Shown one piece after another: positions 42,248 through 49,876 of a stretch of 64,000 bases of DNA. The notes beneath the pieces are model-generated. The model searched no databases, was not told where the DNA came from, and worked only from the letters and a program-made list of their open reading frames with translations. Origin of the DNA: Candidatus Poribacteria bacterium (lineage in GTDB: Bacteria; Poribacteria; WGA-4E; WGA-3G). A program made the translations under genes and the position numbers. The DNA lies in assembly GCA_022821965.1 (NCBI GenBank), contig JAJECN010000057.1, forward strand, positions 1-64,000. Reading direction: 5' to 3'. Each line of letters opens with the position of its first letter. The first letter of the stretch is position 1.

Positions 42248-44314
42248 ATGACGGACAAAACACTCGTAAGCTGGTTCTGCTTTGATGAGGAAGCCCCAAA
42301 GCACTGCAGCGTGATTACCGTGCAGGCGGTCGACACGTACGACGCACTCGCTTTTGGACAGGATGCTCCGGGTAAATGGTCCACTGCCAGTGAAGATAAT
42401 ACCCGCACGCAAAATCCTGAACAACTCGCGCAAAATCCAGCACAGGAAATTGTACTCGGACAGTTCATGATGATGGCAGCCGTTTACAAGGACAACTCGG
42501 TCACCATTTATCGCAATGGGGAAGTGTACGCCAACTATACCATCGAAAAGCCGTTTGATTTTCTGAACAGCCCCTATCTACAACTCGTAATTGGCTCGGT
42601 CAATCTAAATCCTAACTACACTACATCGTTCAAGGGAAAAGTCAAGGATGTCCGGATTTATGCACAGGCATTGACGCAAGCGCAGATTAAGGAACTGAGA
42701 CCGAACACGCCTTCAACAATTCAACCCTTCAGCTGGTTTGATTTCTCAATAGATGGTTGGTGGGTAGATCGCGCCGGTAAATTTCCTGAGTTTAAAAACA
42801 TCGCGGCGATAAAAGAGAACGATAAAGACGCGTATATTATTTTCGATCGAGACGATAGACACATGTTCACCATGGACAACGAAGGTGTCCGTATTGCACG
42901 TGATTTTCGTCAACGATTGATGCATGATCCGAGTCGCCCGACGTATCATTTGGTTAATTCCGAAGGTGATAACGAAAGGAACTATTCGACCGATCCCAAT
43001 TTCATGATTTACTGGAAAGGTCAGTACCATTTCGGTTATATGTGCAAAGGCGACGAGCACGCTTTTGGGCACTTTACGAGTACCGATCTCGTTCACTGGC
43101 GGCGGCGTGGGGACTGCGCCTTGGGCAGCGGCGGTTGTGGCACAGGCGGTACGATTATCACTAAAGATGGCAAGAAAGTTATCTTTGTCGGCATATTTGG
43201 CGGTCATGCGACTTATGTCGAGGCTTCGGATGAGCATCTGGAGGATTGGTCTGAACCGATTGAGATTGAGGTGCCTCAAGCGGCGCGAGATGCCGATTAT
43301 TGGGTATTCTGGGATCCGACGGCTTGGGTTGACGGAGATTACTATTACATATTTTCCGGGGACCACCCTATGGAGGATACACGACCAGGGTTAGGTAACT
43401 GGTATAAACGCACGACACTGATGCGCTCCAAAGACTTTAAGAAGTGGGAGTTTCTCGGTGAATTTATGACGAAAGAGTTGCCCGGACTTGAAAAACACGA
43501 TCATTCCTGCACTGATTTCTTCAAACTCGGAAGCCACAAGTATATGATGCTACTTATCAGTCATAGCTGGGGTGCGCGGTACTATCTGGGTGAATGGAAG
43601 GATAACAAGTTCACACCCGAATTTCATACCAAGATGAGTTGGACCAACAATTATCGCGGCATACCCATCTATTGGGCACCCAAAACCTTCCTCACACCAG
43701 ACGGACGCAGAGTTGTCATTACCAATATACAGGTTAACCTCGGCAACACTTTATGGAGCTGCATATTTTCATTGCCTTGGGAGTTGAGTCTGCCTGATGA
43801 TGGAATTGTGCGTATTAAACCGGTGCGTGAGCTTGAGTGTCTCCGCTATAACGAAACGGTTGAGAAGGATATTACGGTCAAAAACGGCGAGGATTATAGA
43901 CTGAAGAAAATCTCAGGCGATACGGTTGAATTGAATGTCACAATCAAGCCTACCGAAGCGAAGGATTATGGCGTAAAAGTGTTCTGCGACAAAGACAACA
44001 AGAATGGGATGGAGATCTTCTACTCAGCCGGCGAGAAGACGATTTCGATAGGTGATGGCAATGAAGCGGCAAAACCGTATGGTAGCTCACAACCTTATGG
44101 TGTCGCACCGTTCGAGTTGAAAGCCGGAGAAGACTTGAATTTACGGATATTTATCGACAGGGCACTCGTGGAAGTTTTCATCAATGAACGCCAGGCAGTC
44201 GTACAGAGTCAACTGCATAAACCAGAAGACGTTGGTATAAGCCTTTACAGCATCGGCGGGGATATCAAGGCAGATGTAACGGGTTGGAAGATGGCAGCGG
44301 CGAACCAATGGTAA
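42248..44314 (+). CDS. GH32-like glycoside hydrolase with LamG domain, catalytic residue altered
   Basis: A 688-residue protein, started at ATG 42248 behind AAGGAA. It has no signal peptide. Residues 1-150 form a LamG-like jelly roll; about 190-560 is a five-bladed propeller of the GH32/J-clan, and 560-688 the trailing beta-sandwich typical of GH32. The nucleophile Asp is in S-T-D-P-N (Asp249) and the transition-state Asp in W-D-P-T-A (Asp356, Arg of R-D-P replaced). The acid/base Glu of the E-C motif is Ser: the sequence reads H-D-H-S-C-T-D-F-F (Ser420). Unless Asp423 or another residue takes over, hydrolysis of fructans is doubtful. GH32 normally attacks beta-fructosides; here binding or another reaction is possible. 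Confidence 0.8.
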   Translation: MTDKTLVSWFCFDEEAPKHCSVITVQAVDTYDALAFGQDAPGKWSTASEDNTRTQNPEQLAQNPAQEIVLGQFMMMAAVYKDNSVTIYRNGEVYANYTIEKPFDFLNSPYLQLVIGSVNLNPNYTTSFKGKVKDVRIYAQALTQAQIKELRPNTPSTIQPFSWFDFSIDGWWVDRAGKFPEFKNIAAIKENDKDAYIIFDRDDRHMFTMDNEGVRIARDFRQRLMHDPSRPTYHLVNSEGDNERNYSTDPNFMIYWKGQYHFGYMCKGDEHAFGHFTSTDLVHWRRRGDCALGSGGCGTGGTIITKDGKKVIFVGIFGGHATYVEASDEHLEDWSEPIEIEVPQAARDADYWVFWDPTAWVDGDYYYIFSGDHPMEDTRPGLGNWYKRTTLMRSKDFKKWEFLGEFMTKELPGLEKHDHSCTDFFKLGSHKYMMLLISHSWGARYYLGEWKDNKFTPEFHTKMSWTNNYRGIPIYWAPKTFLTPDGRRVVITNIQVNLGNTLWSCIFSLPWELSLPDDGIVRIKPVRELECLRYNETVEKDITVKNGEDYRLKKISGDTVELNVTIKPTEAKDYGVKVFCDKDNKNGMEIFYSAGEKTISIGDGNEAAKPYGSSQPYGVAPFELKAGEDLNLRIFIDRALVEVFINERQAVVQSQLHKPEDVGISLYSIGGDIKADVTGWKMAAANQW

Positions 44315-44385
44315 GTCTTGTTTCAGGGCATTATTATTTTCAGGAATGTGCTATACTCTCTGAAAACCATTTTTGGAGAGATACA

Positions 44386-44904
44386 ATGAAACTTTTCACT
44401 TTTTCACTACTTATTATCGCTGTTGTTTTCACACTCGGTTGCGCTGAAAATAGATTAGATGTTGTTCTTAACCAGTTGGACCGACCCACTTACGAAGTTG
44501 TGGACGATGCCGCACTTTGTTACGATCGTTTACTGGGTGACCTAACATACTACTACATCGCCTTAGATAAGGTCTGTGTGGATTTACTGGTAACCGGGAA
44601 AACACTTGAAGAGCTGGCTGTTAATACAACGGTCTCTGAAATTCTATCGGATACCAATACATATCACGCTGAATATGTAGAACTTGAGGCTTTTGTGATT
44701 GCCCTCAACAATGAAGGTATGGTGATTGCAGATGTGAACAATGACCTCACCAATGATATCCTTGTTATCATTGAGGATGGCACAGAATATATTGACAGTC
44801 TCACGCGGGGCAGTAAATATAAATTCATAATCCAAGTTCTTATCACTGATACTGTCAACGGCGGTCGACTTTTGGATGAACCGGTAGCAATTGAAGACGA
44901 GTGA
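44386..44904 (+). CDS. Small lipoprotein of unknown function
   Basis: 172 residues, beginning at ATG 44386 behind GGAGAG; a longer frame overlaps the GH32-like gene but lacks a signal. The signal peptide ends in F-T-L-G-C (Cys20). The mature part is Asp/Glu-rich with no domain I recognise; mildly helical, with D-D-A-A-L-C-Y-D-R-L-L near residue 45. It has its own extended -10 box TGCTATACT (44349-44357) inside the gap. Fast-evolving surface lipoprotein is the most that can be said. Confidence 0.7.
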   Translation: MKLFTFSLLIIAVVFTLGCAENRLDVVLNQLDRPTYEVVDDAALCYDRLLGDLTYYYIALDKVCVDLLVTGKTLEELAVNTTVSEILSDTNTYHAEYVELEAFVIALNNEGMVIADVNNDLTNDILVIIEDGTEYIDSLTRGSKYKFIIQVLITDTVNGGRLLDEPVAIEDE

Positions 44905-44986
44905 TTTCTGCAGAAGTGAATGATTCTATATGAATTAGTGAAAGGGGTAATATAGGGTTTCAGTATAGGGTTAGGAACTGATTTGT

Positions 44987-45385
44987 TTGACATCCTCTCC
45001 GCGCTAAAGCGCGGAGATTTCTTACTGAAGTGCCATTTTTCGTTATCCTCCTATAGGCGGTGTCTTCGGTGTAAATTTGCTAATTATGTGATTTATATTT
45101 ATCCAAATTTCGTTATTTAAAGACTCGAGCTACATGAACACTTCCTTATTAGAAATGAGTTCATTGTTTTTTATTTAAAAGATTAGACGTGGAATATGCT
45201 CAAAGTGAATAGTCATTCTATGAATCTGACACAGGGCTTCGCTTTGGCAAATTGACTATGCATTGACATATTCAGGTAGGTTCTACTACTTGAGGTGTAT
45301 CGAGAAGCGTTATAGGATAAATATAGGCGTTTTTCTGCCCGGGGGATAACGTCTCGCCCCTTCGGGAATGGCGTTTGGCGTGTTG
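44987..45385. mobile_element. Remnant of an IS200/IS605-type element
   Basis: At 44987-45027 stands TTGACATCCTCTCC followed by a perfect 8-bp stem CTCCGCGC-taaa-GCGCGGAG (44997-45016) and ATTTCTTACTG. This is the familiar end hairpin of IS605/TnpB elements (read as the minus-strand right end). At about 45336-45385 a second structured stretch (CCCGGGGG...CCCCTTCGGG...GGCGTTTGGCG) may be the other end or the guide-RNA region. No transposase or TnpB gene remains between them; only fragments. The 44905-45425 gap is otherwise empty. Confidence 0.6.
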
Positions 45386-45390
45386 GACTA

Positions 45391-45419
45391 TTGACAAATG
45401 GTTTGGAATCTGTTATACT
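45391..45419 (+). promoter_or_regulatory. Promoter giving a leaderless transcript
   Basis: TTGACA (45391-45396), 17-base spacer, TATACT (45414-45419). The start codon ATG begins at 45426, exactly seven bases after the -10 box, where transcription would begin. No ribosome-binding site is present. Confidence 0.75.
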
Positions 45420-45425
45420 TAAAAT

Positions 45426-45899
45426 ATGGCAGAACATACCCCTGAAGATTCCATCGCAAAAATTGATTATGACACACGCTATAGACTTTACGAAAAGTCA
45501 TACGATAACGATTCCAATTTAATTGCCCTCAATAGCACAGAATTTAATAAAGCGATCCGGTATTTCGGAGGAATGTTATTAGGGGCTTTATTAGCTGGCT
45601 TCAACTATCAGAATTCAGATCCTACTTTCTTCAATGCGGTTTGGATACTTAGTGGATTAGCAGTTATTATGAATATATCTGCCTATCCTTTTTCACAACT
45701 ATCTCTCAAAATACATAGAGACAACTACGCTGAACGTTACTATCTTCAATGTGATCATCAATATAGACACGAAAAACACTGGGCATACTATGTCTCATTT
45801 GGATTGGAGTGTGTATCAATGGCGTGTTTCATTGGTGCTATGTTAATTTTTGGTCACGGTTTTCTCACAAGCAATATCATTATCAAAGGTGGTGCATAA
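45426..45899 (+). CDS. Four-helix membrane protein of unknown function
   Basis: 157 residues. Hydrophobic segments lie at about 43-60, 67-88 and 125-150, with the last long enough for one or two passes; N- and middle loops are basic and Tyr-rich (Y-R-L-Y-E-K-S-Y, H-D-Q-Y-R-H). The N-terminal helix before the first segment resembles small effector-like 2-4TM proteins of the SLATT type, but the similarity is weak and I do not assign it. It is expressed from a perfectly spaced promoter as a leaderless message and its stop overlaps the start of the next gene (TAATG). Confidence 0.6.
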   Translation: MAEHTPEDSIAKIDYDTRYRLYEKSYDNDSNLIALNSTEFNKAIRYFGGMLLGALLAGFNYQNSDPTFFNAVWILSGLAVIMNISAYPFSQLSLKIHRDNYAERYYLQCDHQYRHEKHWAYYVSFGLECVSMACFIGAMLIFGHGFLTSNIIIKGGA

Positions 45900-46162
45900 T
45901 GGCAGATTCTAAGAATGATTCTAAAAAAATTCATACAACAGAGGACTCGTCAAAGACCCGCACAACAGAGGATTTGGCTAACATTGAAAAGGCGCATAGA
46001 CCGCAATCTTTTCAAAGATTGCCTTCCCTATCCGAATCTGATACTGGACAACAAGAGTCCGATAGCTCTACAAGCAAACCTGATTCCACGCCCAATGATA
46101 GCTCTACAAGCAAACCTGATTCCACGTCCAATGATAGCTCTACAGATACTGATAAGAAGTAA
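45899..46162 (+). CDS. Small disordered Ser/Thr/Asp-rich protein with tandem repeat
   Basis: 87 residues, hydrophilic and without predicted structure. The ATG overlaps the previous stop (TAATG), so translation is coupled to the membrane protein. The C-terminal half has two tandem 36-base repeats encoding S-S-T-S-K-P-D-S-T-x-N-D (46063-46134), followed by a partial third. It ends in D-T-D-K-K. Function unknown; perhaps a soluble tail or partner of the membrane protein. Confidence 0.6.
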   Translation: MADSKNDSKKIHTTEDSSKTRTTEDLANIEKAHRPQSFQRLPSLSESDTGQQESDSSTSKPDSTPNDSSTSKPDSTSNDSSTDTDKK

Positions 46163-46171
46163 TTATTTGCC

Positions 46172-46197
46172 AAGAGCGGGCTTTCACACCCGCTCTT
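46172..46197 (+). terminator. Terminator after the leaderless gene pair
   Basis: Perfect 9-bp stem AAGAGCGGG / CCCGCTCTT with an 8-base loop, ten bases after the stop codon. Confidence 0.7.
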
Positions 46198-46934
46198 AGT
46201 GTATAGAATACTCTTAAACGATTTGAGCTGCTCAATCTTTTCTCCGATCCCGCAGACACTTTCACTTACCCTGAGACACCGCTGTTAATTTCTGCGATAA
46301 GTCGTCTGTATCGAATGTCTTTTGTTTTTAGTTGTCTGTGTGCGGGCAATGCGATACGTTACTCATAAGGTTAGACCTCTAACTATCCGCAAAGGTTCGC
46401 CCTGTGACCCGCTTTTATTTAACCTAATTTACCGTCCAGATAGTGCGAATTTCGACTATTCTTCATTCTATACCTCAGAATGATATTGCTTACATGACCG
46501 GATGGTGTTTAGGATGGATCGTACCGAGCCAGGCGGAAGCGTCGGATCCTGATGACTGACGCACCTGCCCCGACAGATGGACCTGTCTCTGGGAGACACT
46601 GACAATTCCACACGCAATGCAGGGAACCATTCTTTTTCAAGACGCTCTGCTGAGAAGGATAGCGGTCAATCCCGCGGCAGTGCGAAAAACGCTTCAAATG
46701 CCCGTCTAACGCCCTGTTCTGCATTCTCCGCTATCCGTCTTCCTACCGTGCGAAACACAATGTCTACCTGCGAAAATGTCAGAAAAAACAGCGTTATTAT
46801 AGGACTTGCTGTATACTATTGCTATGAAAAACAACTTCAAGGACGCTTTCAAGGCGTTCACGGACGGATTTAAATTGTTGTTGGCATGTGTGTCGGCGTT
46901 GCATCTATGTACCTCCATTTCTTTGTGAAAGGCT
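46198..46934. other. 737-bp stretch without an intact long gene
   Basis: I see no intact gene of normal size. An inverted repeat TTCATTCTATACCTCAGAATGA lies at 46462-46483. The minus strand between 46500 and 46760 has several open but mutually shifted frames, so decayed mobile DNA or a structured RNA are both possible; none can be shown. A short frame at 46824 is listed separately. Confidence 0.35.
46824..46928 (+). CDS. Possible 34-residue leaderless peptide
   Basis: ATG 46824 lies exactly seven bases after a TATACT box (46812-46817), repeating the leaderless arrangement at 45426. The peptide starts with a Lys/Phe-rich amphipathic stretch (M-K-N-N-F-K-D-A-F-K-A-F) followed by a short hydrophobic run, as in small membrane toxins or holins. 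No -35 box and no ribosome site are visible, so this is a guess. Confidence 0.25.
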   Translation: MKNNFKDAFKAFTDGFKLLLACVSALHLCTSISL

Positions 46935-47297
46935 CTACCAAAGGCAGCCCCACCTCTTGTGCCATTTTGCAAACGTCTGCCCTTGTTGCTGACAGAATTC
47001 AGATAACTCTTCGCGCGGCATCCGAAAGACCCCCCAATCCACTTGGTCTATGGTCATATCTGTGCTATCAGAAGTCGGGTTTATAACATGCCTGTTCCAA
47101 TTGTATTTCACTTCAATTTCAATAAATGCGTCCGCTTGTAAAACTGCGGTAAATCGTAGCAAGTAATCCCAACTGTCATCTCTAACAACATCGACAGACC
47201 CCACAGAACGCAGCGCATTGTGTGTAGTCTTTTCGATACAAGACTGGATATCCTGATTTTCACACGTGACGAAAACAGCAACCTTAAGATGTGTCAT
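46935..47297 (-). CDS. Unknown 120-residue protein, last of the mini-gene cluster
   Basis: The protein begins M-T-H-L-K-V-A-V-F-V-T-C-E and alternates predicted beta strands with short loops; no family recognised. A central stretch F-I-E-I-E-V-K-Y-N-W is strongly beta. The ATG overlaps the preceding 30-residue frame's stop (TAATG), which together with the strand order supports translation. It ends with a Trp-rich C-terminus. Confidence 0.6.
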   Translation of the reverse strand: MTHLKVAVFVTCENQDIQSCIEKTTHNALRSVGSVDVVRDDSWDYLLRFTAVLQADAFIEIEVKYNWNRHVINPTSDSTDMTIDQVDWGVFRMPREELSEFCQQQGQTFAKWHKRWGCLW

Positions 47298-47389
47298 TAC
47301 AGAATTCTCCTTCTTTCGGGTATCTTGCGATTTCGCAACACCTCAATCATATTCAAACTTCCGCTCTTGGTTCTGATATGCATCATCAT
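47297..47389 (-). CDS. 30-residue peptide overlapping both neighbours
   Basis: A short basic peptide, M-M-M-H-I-R-T-K-S at the start and R-R-R-I-L at the end. Its ATG overlaps the stop of the upstream 62-residue gene (ATGA) and its TAA overlaps the ATG of the next gene (TAATG). AGGAG stands 4 bases before it. Double overlap plus a good ribosome site argue that it is translated, if only as a coupling leader. Confidence 0.55.
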   Translation of the reverse strand: MMMHIRTKSGSLNMIEVLRNRKIPERRRIL

Positions 47390-47574
47390 TCTCCTTTTTT
47401 TGAGATGTCTAACAAGATAACAATTCCAGTGATAAATAAAAGGATACCTATTATTCGGAACGCTCCCATTAGAAAGTTTTTTATTACGTTCCAGTCCAAT
47501 TCAATCCAACCAATAATTGTCAATACGATACCGAATAGTATCAGAATGACTGCCGCCCATTTTTGAGATGACAT
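47386..47574 (-). CDS. 62-residue two-helix membrane protein
   Basis: Two hydrophobic helices (about 6-24 and 34-54) separated by a W-I-E-L-D-W-N-V-I-K loop and ending in K-K-G-E. AAGGTGA lies just before the ATG. Small hydrophobic proteins of this kind often modulate a larger membrane protein; none adjoins. The stop overlaps the next start. Confidence 0.6.
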   Translation of the reverse strand: MSSQKWAAVILILFGIVLTIIGWIELDWNVIKNFLMGAFRIIGILLFITGIVILLDISKKGE

Positions 47575-47662
47575 TCGGATTCACCTTTCTATTTTCAATT
47601 CCAAACTCGGACGATGACACGAAGACCAAATAAAAGTGTGACGACCTCGTCTCAAAAGCATT

Positions 47663-47981
47663 CTAACAGGGACCGACGTTAGAATAGTGGAATGTCTGCG
47701 TGCTGTCTGCCCAAGTGAGTGTAATGGAGAGTGGACCGGGAGCAAAGGGACCCGAGATTATCGCTGTTTTGCCTACGACTTTGACTGTCCCCACATTTAC
47801 CTTGACATGACGGGGTGGGTTATCGAAGGTCCCCGTAATCGTACCATTCAGAGCAACACATCCCCAGGTGGGGTCGCACTTACGAAATCCGCAACTGGTA
47901 GTGCTTCTTCAAAGATGTCATCGTCTCCGCCACAACTCAAAAATAGGACACAGCATAGGACGAGCCACGAAAAAAGATCAT
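47663..47981 (-). pseudogene. Frameshifted lipoprotein with an Ig-like domain
   Basis: The ATG (47981-47979) overlaps the stop of the 81-residue gene (TAATG). After a run of six T a missing base shifts the frame; restored, it gives a signal peptide ending in L-F-L-S-C-G-G-D-D-D and then V-S-A-T-P-P-G-D-V-L. Near 47855 a second shift is needed to continue with N-G-T-I-T-G-T-F-D-N-P-P, T-V-K-V-V-G-K-T and T-L-T-W-A-D-S-T-Q-T-F, a small beta-sandwich, before the TAG at 47663-47665. Two frameshifts mean a broken gene, or assembly errors in a homopolymer-prone stretch. Confidence 0.7.
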
Positions 47982-48226
47982 TAGATCATCCCCTCGCTTA
48001 AGTAATCTATCTTGTACAGAGCAATGAGTGTCGCTTTAACAACGCCCAATTCTGCCAAATCTCTCATAGATGTGGCGATAATATCATCAGAACTGTCGTA
48101 AATGGCAGTAACCGTGTTGTTGTGCGATATGTCGCACCGGCATTTCATGAGGGGGCGATTGCCTTTGAATTCGAGTTCGATCTCGTATTCGTCAGGTATC
48201 TCAAAAAATACGATCGGTTTCAACAT
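47981..48226 (-). CDS. Unknown 81-residue protein
   Basis: M-L-K-P-I-V-F-F-E-I-P-D-E-Y-E at the start is followed by alternating strands and one helix (L-A-E-L-G-V-V-K-A-T-L). No family recognised. It begins 4 bases after the 72-residue gene and its stop overlaps the start of the broken lipoprotein gene, so it is part of the same transcript. Confidence 0.55.
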   Translation of the reverse strand: MLKPIVFFEIPDEYEIELEFKGNRPLMKCRCDISHNNTVTAIYDSSDDIIATSMRDLAELGVVKATLIALYKIDYLSEGMI

Positions 48227-48230
48227 AACA

Positions 48231-48449
48231 TTACCTTCGCTGACGTTCTACCTCAAGAGCTCTTGTATCAAAAGTAGCAACAATATCCTTACACATATTA
48301 GATAAATCGTCGGTCTCATTTCTATAGATTAATAAACTATTTATATAGTGTCGATAAACGATAGGGAGCGCGTTCCTGTTCCCCCATTTGGCAAATATTT
48401 CATCACGATTGATTGCTAAAGCAAAAGGAACATATTCGATCCGATCCAT
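48231..48449 (-). CDS. Unknown 72-residue protein
   Basis: Soluble, mixed helix and strand, begins M-D-R-I-E-Y-V-P-F-A-L-A and ends basic (R-A-L-E-V-E-R-Q-R-R). Starts 2 bases after the stop of the lipocalin-like lipoprotein gene and is followed by a 4-base gap. No family recognised; the packing of stops and starts supports a real gene. Confidence 0.55.
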   Translation of the reverse strand: MDRIEYVPFALAINRDEIFAKWGNRNALPIVYRHYINSLLIYRNETDDLSNMCKDIVATFDTRALEVERQRR

Positions 48450-48451
48450 TT

Positions 48452-49120
48452 TTATAGCGCCCTACTATAGACGCTCGCGCGTCCATTCTTTGAAAACGTG
48501 AGGCGATCCCCTTCCAAATGCCACGTATTTGTTTTCATTCCTAATCCAAAATCAACATTTTCTTGGAACCCTTCCTTGAATCCGATCTCAAATCCTTGCC
48601 GCAATTGTTGCATGTCTGCATCCTCCACCAATTGCCATTTGAGTTCTGGATTTCCCGGTGTCTCCCAAGAACTCTGTACCACAATGTTCGGATTCTCCAA
48701 AGTGACGAATTCAACGGTTGAACCTGAAACAACATAACGTCCTGTAGTTGTGTAACGCAGCCGCACTTTGAGGAAGATTTGCAGCGGATCTGCTGCAATG
48801 AGTTCTCGTATCGTAACCGAAAACTCCTTAAACCATAAACCATCGGTAGTAAAGACCACCTTTATCCCTACGTCGAGTAGTTCCGTCTTCTCATCGTCTA
48901 TCTGTTGAAGCTCTGCTTTTAGCGTTTTACCATCAATGGTTAGCAGTTCCCATGACCCTACGAAAACTTCAGCAGCGTTTATAACATCTTCAGGGGTGTT
49001 TACAATATCTTCAGGGGTGTCTTCCTCATCACTACCACACCCTAATATACCCAGTGGAATTAGAAAAAGGCAGAAAATATAAGAATAGCAGTTCGGTACC
49101 CAAATACGGTAATACTTCAT
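48452..49120 (-). CDS. Lipocalin-like lipoprotein
   Basis: 222 residues; ATG 49120 follows GGAGGTG. The signal peptide ends with L-G-I-L-G-C (Cys26), then an acidic tether with a T-P-E-D-I-V-N / T-P-E-D-V-I-N repeat. The core (about 50-222) has the lipocalin-like pattern: V-G-S-W-E-L-L-T-I-D-G-K, F-T-T-D-G-L-W, T-G-R-Y-V-V-S-G-S-T-V-E and L-E-G-D-R-L-T-F-S. Such domains bind small hydrophobic molecules. In the genomic sequence the frame is open far upstream into a membrane-protein frame, see the entry at 49121. Confidence 0.75.
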   Translation of the reverse strand: MKYYRIWVPNCYSYIFCLFLIPLGILGCGSDEEDTPEDIVNTPEDVINAAEVFVGSWELLTIDGKTLKAELQQIDDEKTELLDVGIKVVFTTDGLWFKEFSVTIRELIAADPLQIFLKVRLRYTTTGRYVVSGSTVEFVTLENPNIVVQSSWETPGNPELKWQLVEDADMQQLRQGFEIGFKEGFQENVDFGLGMKTNTWHLEGDRLTFSKNGRASVYSRAL

Positions 49121-49620
49121 AAAAACACCTCCGTTGAAACTGAGATTATACGTAGAGCGGTTATTCTTTTTGGGTGTTTCGTATGTGAAATATTGTAGCA
49201 CGCGGTTAAGTCTTTCGGTAGGGAAAAGGTTAATCGTCTTTGTCGGAGGTGTCGACTTGGATGATAGCACCCACAACAACTGCACACAAAAATTCCGAAA
49301 AAAAGATAGACGTTCAACCAGAAAAACACGGCAACAGTAAAACATGGCGATAAGCAGTCCTGTATGATAAAGAACATTGAGAATATCTAACGAGATGACG
49401 AAGCCTAAAAAGAGAACGTCAGAGATTACGGCAAAGTCAAACAGGTCTCGGATTTTCGCATCTTCTTTGACTTTCGCCCATATCCGCGGCAGTATCATTC
49501 GGAGGAAGTAAATCGTACCGAAAACAAGTCCTACGTGTTCGTGATACCACTCAACCGCCAGAGTCAAACGGCAAGCATAACGGCAAGGTCGAAAAGAAAA
49601 AGGGCGATCTGCTTTCTCAT
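49121..49620 (-). pseudogene. Possible frameshifted membrane protein running into the lipoprotein
   Basis: From 49567 (TTG) the frame encodes a membrane protein (W-Y-H-E-H-V-G-L-V-F-G, then two or three hydrophobic segments up to about residue 100) and continues without a stop into the lipoprotein gene at 49120. A short upstream frame from ATG 49620 (M-R-K-Q-I-A-L-F-L-F) would be its natural N-terminus but ends in TGA, one base out of frame. So either the gene is frameshifted, or a 371-residue fusion is made. Real coding is likely up to about 49250; the linker before the lipoprotein looks non-conserved. Confidence 0.4.
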
Positions 49621-49729
49621 TCTAAGTCCAGTGGCTCATTGAGAACCTGAATTATCTCTTGAAGTTTCTCCTTTCTTCTCTTCAAAGATTCAACAGGATG
49701 CATATATCATAATTGGTTCGTTGGGTTTC

Positions 49730-49816
49730 GCTATATCTATTTCTTGAACGGTTCATAGAGAATCACAATTCTTTGTATCACTGAACGGTTTTTGGTCTAT
49801 TACCGCTCTACCCAAC
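49730..49816. repeat. Interrupted GTTGGGT/ACCCAAC hairpin
   Basis: Left GTTGGGTTTCGCT (49730-49742) and right CGCTCTACCCAACCTAC (49803-49820) look like the two halves of a well-known dispersed hairpin normally only 30 bases long. Here 60 bases intervene, including a 9-base direct repeat TGAACGGTT (49745-49753 and 49782-49790). It lies between the mini-gene cluster and the sigma-54 activator gene. Confidence 0.5.
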
Positions 49817-49876
49817 CTACATTACCATTTGGGTTTTATTATCGAACCCACGTTAATTATAATTCTACAATAAACA

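Noticed and set aside
42746-43366. 206-residue minus-strand frame inside the GH32-like gene
   Set aside because: Fully inside the propeller domain on the other strand, no recognisable motif.
46520-46600. Possible signal recognition particle RNA (GGCGGAAGCG and TGATGACTGACGC pieces)
   Set aside because: The order and spacing of the conserved tetraloop and asymmetric loop do not fit, and no long pairing stem could be drawn.
46509-46760. Decayed TnpB transposase on the minus strand
   Set aside because: Individual words in shifted frames resemble TnpB, but no catalytic motif or zinc finger is visible in any frame, so the call is not supportable.
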